A stretch of DNA of 64,000 bases from Pseudotabrizicola sp. (GCF_030656345.1 NZ_JAUSNR010000019.1:310001-374000), one strand, 5' to 3'; shown: positions 1-8,422, counted from the stretch's first letter. Notes: generated from the sequence alone by a model not told the origin. A program made the numbers and translations.

Positions 1-22
1 TTTGTGTAAGGAAGACGAAAAG

Positions 23-556
23 ATGGCGCAGGACAACACCAGCCCCGAGACGACAGAGATCGAAGAGATCGAGGATTTCATCGGAACAGACGAACTCGAC
101 GCATTGCGCGCCGAACGCGATGAGCTGCGGGACCGTTTCATGCGCGCCCTTGCCGATGCCGAAAACTCGCGCAAACGGGCCGATCGTGACCGGCGCGAGG
201 CTGAACAATACGGCAGCACCCGGCTCGCCCGTGATCTGCTGCCGGTGTTCGACAACCTGAAACGGGCTCTGGATGCGACAACCGATGATACCCGCACGCA
301 GGCCTCTGCCCTGATCGAGGGTGTCGAGCTGACGCTGCGCGAGCTGACTCAGGTCATGACCAAACATGGCATGACCCCGATTTCGCCCGCACCGGGCGAT
401 GCGTTCGATCCGCAGCTGCATCAGGCCATGTTTGAGGCTCCCGTGCCCGGCACCAAAGCCGGCCAGATCATTCAGGTGATGACCGAAGGCTTCATGCTGC
501 ACGACAGGCTTCTGCGTCCGGCGCAGGTCGGCGTGTCATCCACGCCCGCCAACTGA
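23..556 (+). CDS. grpE: GrpE nucleotide exchange factor of DnaK
   Basis: GrpE is the cytoplasmic dimeric factor that releases ADP from DnaK so that the chaperone can cycle. The 177-residue product has an acidic N-terminus, the long helix typical of the family (RFMRALADAENSRKRADRDR and onward), and the C-terminal beta domain ending DRLLRPAQVGV. The ATG is preceded by AAGGAAGA about 10 bases upstream; an upstream in-frame TTG at base 2 lies inside that ribosome binding site and is unlikely to be the start. Any promoter or partner gene lies outside the window. Family identity is firm. It converges on phnM. Confidence 0.96.
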   Translation: MAQDNTSPETTEIEEIEDFIGTDELDALRAERDELRDRFMRALADAENSRKRADRDRREAEQYGSTRLARDLLPVFDNLKRALDATTDDTRTQASALIEGVELTLRELTQVMTKHGMTPISPAPGDAFDPQLHQAMFEAPVPGTKAGQIIQVMTEGFMLHDRLLRPAQVGVSSTPAN

Positions 557-570
557 CCAGACCTGGGGCA

Positions 571-591
571 GGGTGGCCGGTCAGGCCACCC
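571..591. terminator. Hairpin between convergent grpE and phnM
   Basis: Arms GGGTGGCC and GGCCACCC are perfectly complementary over 8 bp around a 5-base loop. The hairpin lies in the short gap between the convergent genes and overlaps the phnM stop codon. The following T-run on the plus strand is weak (GCTTTCC), so it may stop transcription only partly, or act from both sides. Confidence 0.5.
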
Positions 592-1723
592 GCTTTCCCT
601 GCACCCAGGTGCCACGCACCGCTGCTGCAGTCCCGACACGTGCCACACGCACCACATCGGCCCGCGCCCCCGGCACCAGCTGCCCACGATCCTGCAACCC
701 GGTCGCCAGCGCCGGGGCCTGCGTCACACAGGCCACACCCCGCGCCACATCGCCCCACAGATCGCCCAGCAGCAATGCTGCCGACAGCAGCGACGACGGC
801 ACATAGTCGGACGAGACAATATCCAGCAGATCCGCCTCTGCCAGCACGCTTGCCGCCACATTCCCCGAATGTGACCCGCCCCGGATCAGGTTCGGCGCCC
901 CCATCATCACCCTGATCCCGTGCTGACGACAGGCCGCCGCCGCCTCCACCGTGGTCGGAAACTCGGCAAAGGTCACCCCATGCCCGGCAGACACCCCCAC
1001 CTGCGGCGCTGTGGTGTCGTCATGGCTGGCCAGAGTCGCCCCATAGCGCCGGCTTTCCGCCACCGCCGTCGCCTCGTGCAGCGCGCCCAGCCGGTCGCGC
1101 AACGCCCGCAGCCCTTCCACATGCGCCACAAAGCCTGCGTCATCCATACCATGCTTGCCGCAGACATAATCCTTCAGTTTTGACACATCGCGGAACTGCC
1201 GCTCCCCCGGTGTATGGTCCATCAGGCTGACAATGCCGATCCGGTCCTCTGGCCCGAACTTTGCCATTTCCTCCACCAGCGTTTCAGAACAGATCTCGGC
1301 CCGCAGGTGCAGAAAATGGCTGATCCGCAAGGCCCCCTGCGCCCGCAGCTCCAGAATCTCATCCGCCAGCGCGCGGGCATATTCGCCGTAATTCGCCTTG
1401 GCGTTCGAGGTCACCGATCCGACCCGCAGCGCATCGAACACCGTGGTGATCCCCACGCTGGCAAGCTCTGCATCATGCGCGATGATCGCCGCCTGATGCG
1501 GCCAGTTCACCCGGGGGCGCGGCTCGATATGCCGTTCCAGATTGTCGGTGTGCAATTCGATCAGGCCCGGCATCACCAGATCACCCCCGCAATCCACCGC
1601 GCCCGCCGCCCCAGCAGCGCCAGAGCTGATATCGGCGATCCGTCCGTCTTTCATCTGCAGGCTGCCCCGGATCACCTCATCCGGCAGCACCAGAACGGCG
1701 TTTTCAAGAATTACTTCGGTCAT
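581..1723 (-). CDS. phnM: PhnM, ribose 1-methylphosphonate 5-triphosphate diphosphatase
   Basis: PhnM removes pyrophosphate from 5-triphosphoribosyl-1-phosphonate to give the 5-phospho substrate of the C-P lyase PhnJ. The 380-residue protein is an amidohydrolase-superfamily member; visible metal-site motifs are MPGLIELHTDN near residue 60, SHDDTT, GGSHSGN and SSDYVPSSLL in order. The start is the ATG giving MTEVILENAVL; the much longer upstream open frame has no family match. The gene is not continuous with the phnG-N operon: the DUF1045 gene lies between on the opposite strand, so phnM needs its own promoter, presumably in the divergent gap. Confidence 0.95.
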   Translation of the reverse strand: MTEVILENAVLVLPDEVIRGSLQMKDGRIADISSGAAGAAGAVDCGGDLVMPGLIELHTDNLERHIEPRPRVNWPHQAAIIAHDAELASVGITTVFDALRVGSVTSNAKANYGEYARALADEILELRAQGALRISHFLHLRAEICSETLVEEMAKFGPEDRIGIVSLMDHTPGERQFRDVSKLKDYVCGKHGMDDAGFVAHVEGLRALRDRLGALHEATAVAESRRYGATLASHDDTTAPQVGVSAGHGVTFAEFPTTVEAAAACRQHGIRVMMGAPNLIRGGSHSGNVAASVLAEADLLDIVSSDYVPSSLLSAALLLGDLWGDVARGVACVTQAPALATGLQDRGQLVPGARADVVRVARVGTAAAVRGTWVQGKRVA

Positions 1724-1777
1724 GTCTTCAGTCCTGTCTTGCGATCCGTGGGGCAGGGGGTGCAATGACATTTTCCC

Positions 1778-1795
1778 GTCACACCCATGTGACAA
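1778..1795 (-). promoter_or_regulatory. Candidate Pho box / inverted repeat in the phnM-DUF1045 divergent promoter
   Basis: Read on the minus strand this is TTGTCAC-ATGG-GTGTGAC: two heptamers that each match 5 of 7 positions of the PhoB half-site CTGTCAT/C, with the 4-base spacer (11 bp period) usual for a Pho box. The same bases also form a perfect 6 bp inverted repeat (GTCACA-N4-TGTGAC), so a different dimeric regulator is possible. It sits 55 bases upstream of the phnM start and about 20 upstream of the DUF1045 start. Confidence 0.35.
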
Positions 1796-1815
1796 ACCCT
1801 GCCTATGCCGCCACC

Positions 1816-2505
1816 ATGGATCAGATGAAACGTTTCGCCGTCTATTACGCCCCGCGCCCCGGCGCTTTTGCCGATGCCACCGCAGCCCTGCTGGGGTGGG
1901 ACAATGCCCGCGCCTGCCCGGTGCCGCAACCAGATCTGCCCGGTCTGCCCGCGCCCTTGACCAGCCTGACCAGCGATCCGCGCAAATACGGCTTTCACGG
2001 CACCCTGCGCGCGCCCTTCCGCCCCGCCGCTTCGCTGGGCATGGAGGATGTAGCGGATGCCGTCCGCACCCTGTCGCGCGAGCTGGCACCCGTCAGCTGT
2101 GACGGGCTGCGCGTGGAAAACCTGCACGGCTTTCTTGCCCTGACCCCTTCGGGCGATCTGTCGCCCCTCAATACCTTCGCGGCCACCATCGTGCGCGCCA
2201 CCAACCCGCTGCGCGCGCCGCTGAACGCGGAGGAACGGGCAAGGCGCCGCCCCGAAACCCTGACCCCCCGCCAGCTGGCGCTGCTCGATCACTGGGGCTA
2301 CCCGCATGTGCTGGAGGAATTTCACTTCCACCTGACCCTGACCAACCGCCTCACCGACGCGCAGGCCGCCCGGACAGCCCCGGTTCTGTCCGCCCATCTG
2401 GCCCCAATCCTGCCAAAGCCCTTCACAATCGAAGACCTCTGCCTGTTTGGCGAAGACGCTGCTGGCCGGTTTCATCTGCTTCACCGCTTCCCGCTCTCGG
2501 GATAA
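1816..2505 (+). CDS. DUF1045 / 2H-phosphoesterase-like phosphonate metabolism protein
   Basis: This 229-residue protein belongs to the DUF1045 family found in phosphonate operons. Two motifs of the 2H phosphoesterase fold are visible: YGFHGTLRAPF with H61-x-T63 and FHFHLTLTNRL with H172-x-T174; the histidine pair is what this fold uses to open cyclic or 2'-5' phosphodiesters. No PhnP gene occurs in the window, so a role in opening ribose 1,2-cyclic phosphate 5-phosphate after C-P cleavage is attractive but inferred. ATGs at 1765, 1816 and 1825 are possible; the last two fit the family start (MKRFAVYYAPRP). The 3' end overlaps the convergent phnN by 25 bases. Confidence 0.85.
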   Translation: MDQMKRFAVYYAPRPGAFADATAALLGWDNARACPVPQPDLPGLPAPLTSLTSDPRKYGFHGTLRAPFRPAASLGMEDVADAVRTLSRELAPVSCDGLRVENLHGFLALTPSGDLSPLNTFAATIVRATNPLRAPLNAEERARRRPETLTPRQLALLDHWGYPHVLEEFHFHLTLTNRLTDAQAARTAPVLSAHLAPILPKPFTIEDLCLFGEDAAGRFHLLHRFPLSG

Positions 2506-3011
2506 ACCGCCGCCAGAAACCGCGCGATACCGTCCTCAGCACGCCCATCGTTCACCACCACACGCGGCACAACCCCCGCTGGCAGCTCAAACCCCGCCCG
2601 CTCCAGCCGCGCACGCACATCCGCCACGCTCTCACGCCCCCGTGCCGCCAGACGCGTGGCCAGCACGTCATCAGGGGCCGTGACCAGAACAACCACCAGT
2701 CCCGGTATCAGATCCAGCGCCGCCGGTAGCGCCGCGCGTGACCCGTTGAACAGCACCGGCCCGCCGCCCGTCAGCTGTGCCGCCGGAATGCCGTACCACA
2801 GCCCATGCGCCCGCCAGTCCAGCGCGAATTCCCCCGCCGCCCGCCGCGCCAGAAACGCTTCCTCCGTCACGCCCTCGAAATCCTCGCCGCCCGCGCTGCC
2901 GGGCCGGGTGATCACCCGCCGCACCAGCCGCAGCCGCGGGTCCAGAGCACAGGCCCCGGCAATCAGCGTGTCTTTCCCCGCACCCGATGGCCCGACCACC
3001 GCAAAGATCAT
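2481..3011 (-). CDS. phnN: PhnN, ribose 1,5-bisphosphate phosphokinase
   Basis: PhnN phosphorylates ribose 1,5-bisphosphate to PRPP, returning the sugar left by C-P lyase to nucleotide synthesis. The 176-residue protein is a small P-loop kinase of guanylate-kinase type with Walker A GPSGAGKDTL at residues 7-16 and the RRVITRP segment typical of PhnN. Its ATG overlaps the phnL stop codon in an ATGA arrangement, so translation is probably coupled. It is the last gene of the phnG-to-phnN run. Confidence 0.93.
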   Translation of the reverse strand: MIFAVVGPSGAGKDTLIAGACALDPRLRLVRRVITRPGSAGGEDFEGVTEEAFLARRAAGEFALDWRAHGLWYGIPAAQLTGGGPVLFNGSRAALPAALDLIPGLVVVLVTAPDDVLATRLAARGRESVADVRARLERAGFELPAGVVPRVVVNDGRAEDGIARFLAAVYPESGKR

Positions 3012-3700
3012 GCCGCAAGCCCCGGCGTGAAGCCGGTCACATCCACCAGCCGGTCACACACCCGCGCCCGCGCGCCTTCATCGTGGAAAATCCCCAGAAT
3101 CGCCGCCCCCCGCGCCTTTGCCTCCTCAATCAGCCCCAGCACCACCTCGCGGTTTACGGCATCAAGGCTGGCGGTCGGCTCATCCAGCAGCAACACCGGA
3201 AAGTCATGCGCAAAGCCGCGGGCAATATTCACCCGCTGCTGCTCGCCGCCGGAAAACGTGGTCGGCGACAAGCCCCACAACCGCTGCGGAATGTTCAGCC
3301 GCGACAACAGCGCTTCCGCCCGCGCCCGGGCATCTGCCACAGGCACCCCCAGCCGCAGCAGGGGTTCTGCCACCACATCCACCGTCGGCACCCGTGGCAC
3401 CACCCGCAGGAACTGGCTGACATAGCCCAGTGTGTCGCGCCGCAGCGCGATGATCTGGCGCGGGCTGGCCTGCGCCACATCGACCCCCGCCACCCGCAAC
3501 CGCCCCCCGGCCGTCAGGTAATTGCCGTAAACCATCCGCATCAGGGTCGATTTGCCCGACCCCGACTGCCCGGTCAGCCCCACACATTCTCCGGCCACAA
3601 TCCGCAATTCCGCCCCCGCCATCACGGGAATGACCACACCGCCCTGATTGTGCAGCGTGAACGCCTTCGACAGGTTCTCAATCTCGATCATCGCCGTCAT
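3008..3700 (-). CDS. phnL: PhnL, ABC-type ATPase subunit of the C-P lyase system
   Basis: PhnL is one of two ABC-family ATPases associated with the C-P lyase core complex and needed for the nucleobase-to-phosphonate exchange stage. The 230-residue protein has Walker A GQSGSGKST, signature FSGGEQQRV and Walker B VLLLDEPTAS. The chosen ATG (MTAMIEIENLSKAF) overlaps the corA stop by four bases (ATGA); the longer upstream open frame would run into corA. The downstream end overlaps phnN in the same way. There are no membrane segments, as expected for this subunit. Confidence 0.93.
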   Translation of the reverse strand: MTAMIEIENLSKAFTLHNQGGVVIPVMAGAELRIVAGECVGLTGQSGSGKSTLMRMVYGNYLTAGGRLRVAGVDVAQASPRQIIALRRDTLGYVSQFLRVVPRVPTVDVVAEPLLRLGVPVADARARAEALLSRLNIPQRLWGLSPTTFSGGEQQRVNIARGFAHDFPVLLLDEPTASLDAVNREVVLGLIEEAKARGAAILGIFHDEGARARVCDRLVDVTGFTPGLAA

Positions 3701-4656
3701 AACCAGCGTCTCCATCTGAAGAAAAGATAGGTGCCGACCGCCGAGGCCAGCATCATGCCCAGCGCCATCGGATAGCCCAGCGTCCATTGCAGTTCGGGCA
3801 TCACTTCAAAGTTCATGCCATAGGCGCTTGCGATCACCGTCGGCGGCAGGAACACCACCGCCACGACGGAAACGATCTTGATGGTCTGGTTCTGGCTCAG
3901 ATTGATCATGCCCATCGTCGAATCGCTGGCCAGTGCCACCCGTGCCGACAGATGGTCGGCATGAACCTCCAGCGCATGCAGATCGCGCATCAACCCCTTG
4001 ACCGGGTTTTTCAGCGCGGTTCCCCGGTGCTCGGCAATCAGGCTCTGTCCGAAATAGCTTACCGCCCGTTCGATCGTCAGCAAGGACAGCCGCACCCGGG
4101 CAATCTGTTCGCCCTCACGTCCGGTGCGGCGCAGGGCGGCAAGCAACTGGTTGCTGTCGGTGCCGCCATTGTCGCCGTACACCTCACGCGCCAGCGCATC
4201 CAGCGCCTTGCCAGAGCCTTCCAGCAGGTCGGCCAGACGCCCGGTGATCTCTTCGATCAGGCTGACAAACAGCCTGGCGCTGTCGGTGCAGCCCGGACCA
4301 ACCCTGTTGGCCCGCTCCGGATAGGTGGTGAACGGGCGCGGCACATGGTGGCGCACGGTGAACAAGCGCTCCGGTGTCATGATAAAGGTGACGGGCCCCG
4401 ACATCGGCTCGTTGGTCTCAGACATGCCGGGCAGAACCACGGTCATGTAATCTATGCCGTCTTCCCGGTACAGGCGGTTCGAGATCTCGATTTCTTCCAT
4501 TTCCGCCAGCGTCGGCACCTCGATGCCCATGGCCTGAACCGTCTGAACCTGACTGTCCAAGGGCCGGTAAAGGTCTATCCAGACTGCATCCTGCAGCGGC
4601 GCGTCCAGCGGCAGCTTTTCCAGTTTGGTATCAATCGCGCGATAGGCAAAGAGCAT
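3697..4656 (-). CDS. corA: CorA-family magnesium/divalent cation channel
   Basis: The 319-residue protein has the long cytoplasmic alpha/beta N-domain, a helical stalk and two C-terminal membrane helices with the selectivity motif YGMNFEVMPEL between them; size and motif match classical CorA pentameric Mg2+ channels. It starts 3 bases after the phnK stop and overlaps phnL by ATGA, so it is fully embedded in the C-P lyase operon and is probably translated with it. That position is odd because no CorA is part of the known pathway. A function in supplying Mg2+ or exporting metal carried in with phosphonates is speculation. Confidence 0.93.
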   Translation of the reverse strand: MLFAYRAIDTKLEKLPLDAPLQDAVWIDLYRPLDSQVQTVQAMGIEVPTLAEMEEIEISNRLYREDGIDYMTVVLPGMSETNEPMSGPVTFIMTPERLFTVRHHVPRPFTTYPERANRVGPGCTDSARLFVSLIEEITGRLADLLEGSGKALDALAREVYGDNGGTDSNQLLAALRRTGREGEQIARVRLSLLTIERAVSYFGQSLIAEHRGTALKNPVKGLMRDLHALEVHADHLSARVALASDSTMGMINLSQNQTIKIVSVVAVVFLPPTVIASAYGMNFEVMPELQWTLGYPMALGMMLASAVGTYLFFRWRRWL

Positions 4657-4659
4657 CGG

Positions 4660-5445
4660 TCACACCTGCAGGACAGAGGAGACCAGTAGCTGGGTATAGG
4701 CATCCTGCGGATCGTCCAGCACCTGATCGGTCAGGCCCTGCTCTACCACACGCCCGCCCTTCATCACCATCAGCCGGTCCGCCAGCAAGCGCACCACCGC
4801 CAGATCATGCGTCACGATGATCACCGACAGCCCCATATCCCGCACCAGCCCGCGCAAAAGGTCCAGCAGCCGCGCCTGCACGCTGACATCCAGCCCGCCT
4901 GTGGGTTCATCCATGAACACCAGTCGCGGCCCGGTCACCAGATTGCGGGCGATCTGCAACCGTTGCTGCATCCCGCCGGAAAAGGCGCTGGGGCGGTCGT
5001 CGATCCGGTCGGCGGCAATCTCGACCCGGCCCAGCCAGTCGGTCGCCGTCTCGCGGATGCTGCCATAGTGGCGCGCCCCCACCGCCATCAGCCGCTCGCC
5101 CACATTGCCGCCGGCACTGACCCCCATCCGCAACCCGTCACGTGGGTTCTGGTGCACATAGGCCCATTCCGTGCGGGAAAGCCTGCGCCGTTCGGTCTCG
5201 GCCATCACCAGCACATCGCGCCCGGCATAGCGCACCGCCCCCAGATCGGGCACCAAATGCCCCGCCAGACAGGACAACAGCGTCGATTTGCCCGATCCGC
5301 TTTCGCCGACAATCCCCATCACCTCACCGGGAAACAGGTCAAACGACACATCGGCGCAGCCGATCCGCGCGCCATAGCGCTTGGTCAGGCCGGTCACGCT
5401 CAGCAACGGCTGATCCAGTGCTGCCTGCATCTCTACCATCCCCAT
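4660..5445 (-). CDS. phnK: PhnK, ABC-type ATPase subunit of the C-P lyase system
   Basis: PhnK docks on the PhnGHIJ core near the PhnJ active site and hydrolyses ATP. The 261-residue product carries Walker A GESGSGKST, signature FSGGMQQRL and Walker B LVFMDEPTGG, and lacks membrane segments. The start is taken as the ATG (MGMVEMQAAL) whose A overlaps the last base of the phnJ stop codon (TGATG); other ATGs lie 2 and 5 codons further in. It is paralogous to the neighbouring PhnL but closer to peptide-importer ATPases in style. Confidence 0.94.
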   Translation of the reverse strand: MGMVEMQAALDQPLLSVTGLTKRYGARIGCADVSFDLFPGEVMGIVGESGSGKSTLLSCLAGHLVPDLGAVRYAGRDVLVMAETERRRLSRTEWAYVHQNPRDGLRMGVSAGGNVGERLMAVGARHYGSIRETATDWLGRVEIAADRIDDRPSAFSGGMQQRLQIARNLVTGPRLVFMDEPTGGLDVSVQARLLDLLRGLVRDMGLSVIIVTHDLAVVRLLADRLMVMKGGRVVEQGLTDQVLDDPQDAYTQLLVSSVLQV

Positions 5446-6314
5446 CACACCCCCTCCGCCGGTGACAACCGCCCGCGATGCCCTGCCGCCTGCCGCCCGG
5501 CACAGAAATCGGTGTCCGAGCATACAAACATCCGCCCGCCAGCATCGTCGATGATCACCTCGTCCAGATAGCTTTCCGATGCCCCGCACAGATCACAGTC
5601 ATGCGGCGCCTTTGACGCCACAAACGGATGATCGTCAAAGTCGAGGCTGACCACCGATGTATATGGCGGCAGCGCATAGATCCGCTGCTCGCGCCCCGCG
5701 CCAAACAGCTGAATTGCCGGGCAGTCCCCTAGCTTCGGGTTGTCGAATTTCGGAATCGGCGAGGGGTCCATCACATAGCGCCCCTCCACCTTGACCGGAT
5801 AGGCATAGCTGGTGGCAATCTCGCCATGCCGCGCGATGTCCTCATACAGTTTCACATGCATCAGCCCGTACTCTTCCAGCTCATGCATCTTGCGGGTTTC
5901 GGCCTCGCGCGGTTCCAGAAAGCGCAGCGGCTCCGGGATCGGCACCTGATAAACCAGAATCTGCCCCTCGCGCAGCGGTGCTTCGGGAATCCGGTGGCGG
6001 GTCTGGATCACGCTGGCCTCTGCCGTGGCCTCCGTCACCTGCACCCCCGCCGTGCGTTGAAAGAACTTGCGGATGCTGACGGCATTGGTGGTGTCATCGG
6101 CACCCTGATCGATCACCTTCAGCACATCTTCCGGCGTCAGGCAGGCCGCCGTGACCTGCACACCGCCGGTGCCCCAACCATAAGGCATCGGCATTTCCCG
6201 GCTGGCAAAGGGCACCTGATAGCCGGGCACCGCCAGCCCCTTCAGGATCGCACGGCGGATCATCCGTTTGGTCTGCTCATCCAGATAGGCGAAGTTATAG
6301 GCCTGATCACTCAT
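5445..6314 (-). CDS. phnJ: PhnJ, carbon-phosphorus lyase catalytic subunit
   Basis: PhnJ is the radical SAM enzyme that breaks the C-P bond of 5-phosphoribosyl 1-phosphonate, releasing the alkane and ribose 1,2-cyclic phosphate 5-phosphate. The 289-residue protein keeps the unusual cysteine set C240-x2-C243-x21-C265-x5-C271, which matches the cluster and thiyl cysteines of the Escherichia coli enzyme shifted by one residue. The start ATG overlaps the phnI stop by ATGA. Everything needed for catalysis is visible, so the pathway should be functional. Confidence 0.97.
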   Translation of the reverse strand: MSDQAYNFAYLDEQTKRMIRRAILKGLAVPGYQVPFASREMPMPYGWGTGGVQVTAACLTPEDVLKVIDQGADDTTNAVSIRKFFQRTAGVQVTEATAEASVIQTRHRIPEAPLREGQILVYQVPIPEPLRFLEPREAETRKMHELEEYGLMHVKLYEDIARHGEIATSYAYPVKVEGRYVMDPSPIPKFDNPKLGDCPAIQLFGAGREQRIYALPPYTSVVSLDFDDHPFVASKAPHDCDLCGASESYLDEVIIDDAGGRMFVCSDTDFCAGRQAAGHRGRLSPAEGV

Positions 6315-7393
6315 TGCGCAGCCTCCTGCACAGCCATGGCTTCGGCCCGCAAACGCCGCACCAGCTCCAGTTCCGATTGGAAATCGACGTAATGCGGCAG
6401 CTTGATATGCTCCAGAAACCCGGTGGCCTGAATGTTGTCGCAATGCATCAGCACGAACTCCTCATTCTGCGCCGGTGCGCCGCTGTCGTCTTCACCCAGC
6501 TCTTTCCAGCGCAGAGCGCGATCCACGAGGCTCATCGCAATCGCCTTGCGCTCGCTCTGGCCGAAGACCAGCCCATAGCCGCGGGTAAACTGCGGCGGTT
6601 CGGTTTTTGAGCCTTTGAACTGGTTCACCGTTTCACATTCGGTCAGCTCCACCTCACCGATCTCGATGGCGAACCCCAGTTCAGGAATATCCATCTCGAC
6701 CGCCACCGTGCCGATCCGCAATTCCCCCACAAACGCATGGGTGCGCCCATAGCCGCGCTGGGTGGAATAGGCCATCGACAGGATAAACCCCTCATCCCCC
6801 CGCGTGATCGCCTGCAAGCGCAGCGCGCGGTCGGCGGGCAGTTCCATCGGTTCGCGGGTCAGGTCGGGCGGGGTGGCACCAGACGGCTCCGCCACCTCGA
6901 TCAGCCCGTCGCGGTTCAGGAACCTGGTCACATGCGGCACCGATCCCGTCTGCGCCGGGGCGGTTGCCGCCTCCGCCACCGCGCCTTCGGCGGCAAGTTT
7001 GAAATCCAGCAGCCGGTGGGTGTAGTCAAACGTTGGCCCCAGGATCTGCCCGCCCGGCAGGTCCTTGAATGTGGCACTTACCCGCCGGTCCACCGCCATT
7101 GCCCCGGTATCCACCGGGTTCGATGCGCCCAGACGGGGCAGGGTGGTGCGATAGGCGCGGATCAGGAACACCGCCTCGATCAGATCGCCGCGCGATTGCT
7201 TGATCGCCAAAGCCGCCAGATCAGGGTCGAAAAGTGACCCCTCCGCCATCACCCGGTTCACCGCCAGCTTCAGCTGCTCGCGGATCTGCGCAACACTCAG
7301 CTCCGCCACGCCCGGATCGCCCCGGCGCTCTTCGGCCAGCCAGGCATGGGCATTGTCGATGGCGCGCTCGCCGCCTTTGACCGCTACATACAT
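6311..7393 (-). CDS. phnI: PhnI, C-P lyase core subunit (nucleosidase)
   Basis: PhnI exchanges the adenine of ATP for the phosphonate, forming 5-triphosphoribosyl-1-phosphonate together with PhnG, PhnH and PhnL. The 360-residue protein begins MYVAVKGGERAIDNAH, the family's conserved N-terminus, and has the usual full length. Its first 10 bases overlap the end of phnH, and its stop overlaps the phnJ start, which supports a single translationally coupled operon making the stoichiometric PhnGHIJ complex. Confidence 0.96.
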   Translation of the reverse strand: MYVAVKGGERAIDNAHAWLAEERRGDPGVAELSVAQIREQLKLAVNRVMAEGSLFDPDLAALAIKQSRGDLIEAVFLIRAYRTTLPRLGASNPVDTGAMAVDRRVSATFKDLPGGQILGPTFDYTHRLLDFKLAAEGAVAEAATAPAQTGSVPHVTRFLNRDGLIEVAEPSGATPPDLTREPMELPADRALRLQAITRGDEGFILSMAYSTQRGYGRTHAFVGELRIGTVAVEMDIPELGFAIEIGEVELTECETVNQFKGSKTEPPQFTRGYGLVFGQSERKAIAMSLVDRALRWKELGEDDSGAPAQNEEFVLMHCDNIQATGFLEHIKLPHYVDFQSELELVRRLRAEAMAVQEAAQ

Positions 7394-7962
7394 GGTGCGC
7401 CCTCCACCTTGGTGGACCGCGGCAGGGCGGCCACGCGGTCACCGGCGGTGAAAATGAAGTCCAGCCCCAGCGGAAACTGGCCCGCATTGCGCTGAAACGC
7501 ATCGATCTCGGGCAGCGACAGCTGCGCCACGGTTTTGATCCCCGGCCCGGTCAGCGTGGCGCCCGCGTTTGTCAGATCATTCATCAGCACAATCAGCGTG
7601 GCCGCGCGGTCGGGATAATCCGGGTCGCCTTGGTGAAAGCGCTCAACCGGCAGCAGATCCTGCCACCGCCCCACCGCAAACATCGCTTGCCCGGCCCCGA
7701 CCAAAGGCGCGCCGATGTGAAAGGTGATCCAGTCGCGCACCGGCGGGCAATCGACCTCGCCGGCCAGATGCAGCGGCGTGGTGCCATCGGCCAGCGTCAA
7801 CAACACCATTCCCGCCGCGATCGAAAGCGGCGCCGGTGGCTGCGCGCCACTGACGGACTGAAGGGTGCCGGGGCGGGAAACAGACTCCAATACAGCCCGA
7901 AACGCCCGCGCCGCCTGTTCGGGCGGGCTTGAGAACCCACCGCCAAGCGCAATAGATGTCAT
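7384..7962 (-). CDS. phnH: PhnH, C-P lyase core subunit
   Basis: PhnH is a structural subunit of the PhnGHIJ core with a pyridoxal-phosphate-transferase-like fold but no known activity of its own. The 192-residue product shows the family start (SPPEQAARAFRAVLESVSRPG) and ends GAPCM inside the beginning of phnI. The start overlaps the phnG stop by ATGA. Length is normal for the family. Confidence 0.94.
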   Translation of the reverse strand: MTSIALGGGFSSPPEQAARAFRAVLESVSRPGTLQSVSGAQPPAPLSIAAGMVLLTLADGTTPLHLAGEVDCPPVRDWITFHIGAPLVGAGQAMFAVGRWQDLLPVERFHQGDPDYPDRAATLIVLMNDLTNAGATLTGPGIKTVAQLSLPEIDAFQRNAGQFPLGLDFIFTAGDRVAALPRSTKVEGAPCM

Positions 7963-8399
7963 GCGTCTTCTCCCCGCACCATGGTAAAGAAATCAACCTT
8001 CGTGGCCGCCGCTTTTTCGGCGCGGCGCACACGCGCGGCGTCCGCCTCTGCCGTCAACGGCACCAGCACCGCCGCCCGGATCTGCGCGGCACGCTCCGTC
8101 TGCATCAGCGCATCAATGGCGGCCGCCCGCAGCGCATGGGCCTTGTCCCGCCCCTGCACATAGCCATGGCCGACCGCACCCTCCGCCAGCCGGACCGAAC
8201 AGCGCGTCACCGTCATCTCGCCCAGATTGAACGGCGCACCCGTGGCACCGATCCGGCCCCGCACCATCACCGCGCCAACCTCTGCCGGGCGCAATGTCTC
8301 CAAAACCGGCAGGTCCGGCATCAGCTCTGCCAACCGCGCCGGGTCAGCCTTGGCCAACACCGACATCCAGTCACGCCGCGCCGCATGTGAAGCGTTCAT
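7959..8399 (-). CDS. phnG: PhnG, C-P lyase core subunit
   Basis: PhnG is the small subunit of the C-P lyase core and forms the first gene of this operon. The 146-residue product has the family features R-x2-WM-x-VLA at residues 9-16 and the GEMTVTRCSVRL stretch in the middle. Upstream is the divergent phnG-phnF gap containing a palindromic operator candidate. Its stop overlaps the phnH start. Confidence 0.93.
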   Translation of the reverse strand: MNASHAARRDWMSVLAKADPARLAELMPDLPVLETLRPAEVGAVMVRGRIGATGAPFNLGEMTVTRCSVRLAEGAVGHGYVQGRDKAHALRAAAIDALMQTERAAQIRAAVLVPLTAEADAARVRRAEKAAATKVDFFTMVRGEDA

Positions 8400-8422
8400 T
8401 TTGCCCCCGACATCTTGCCATG

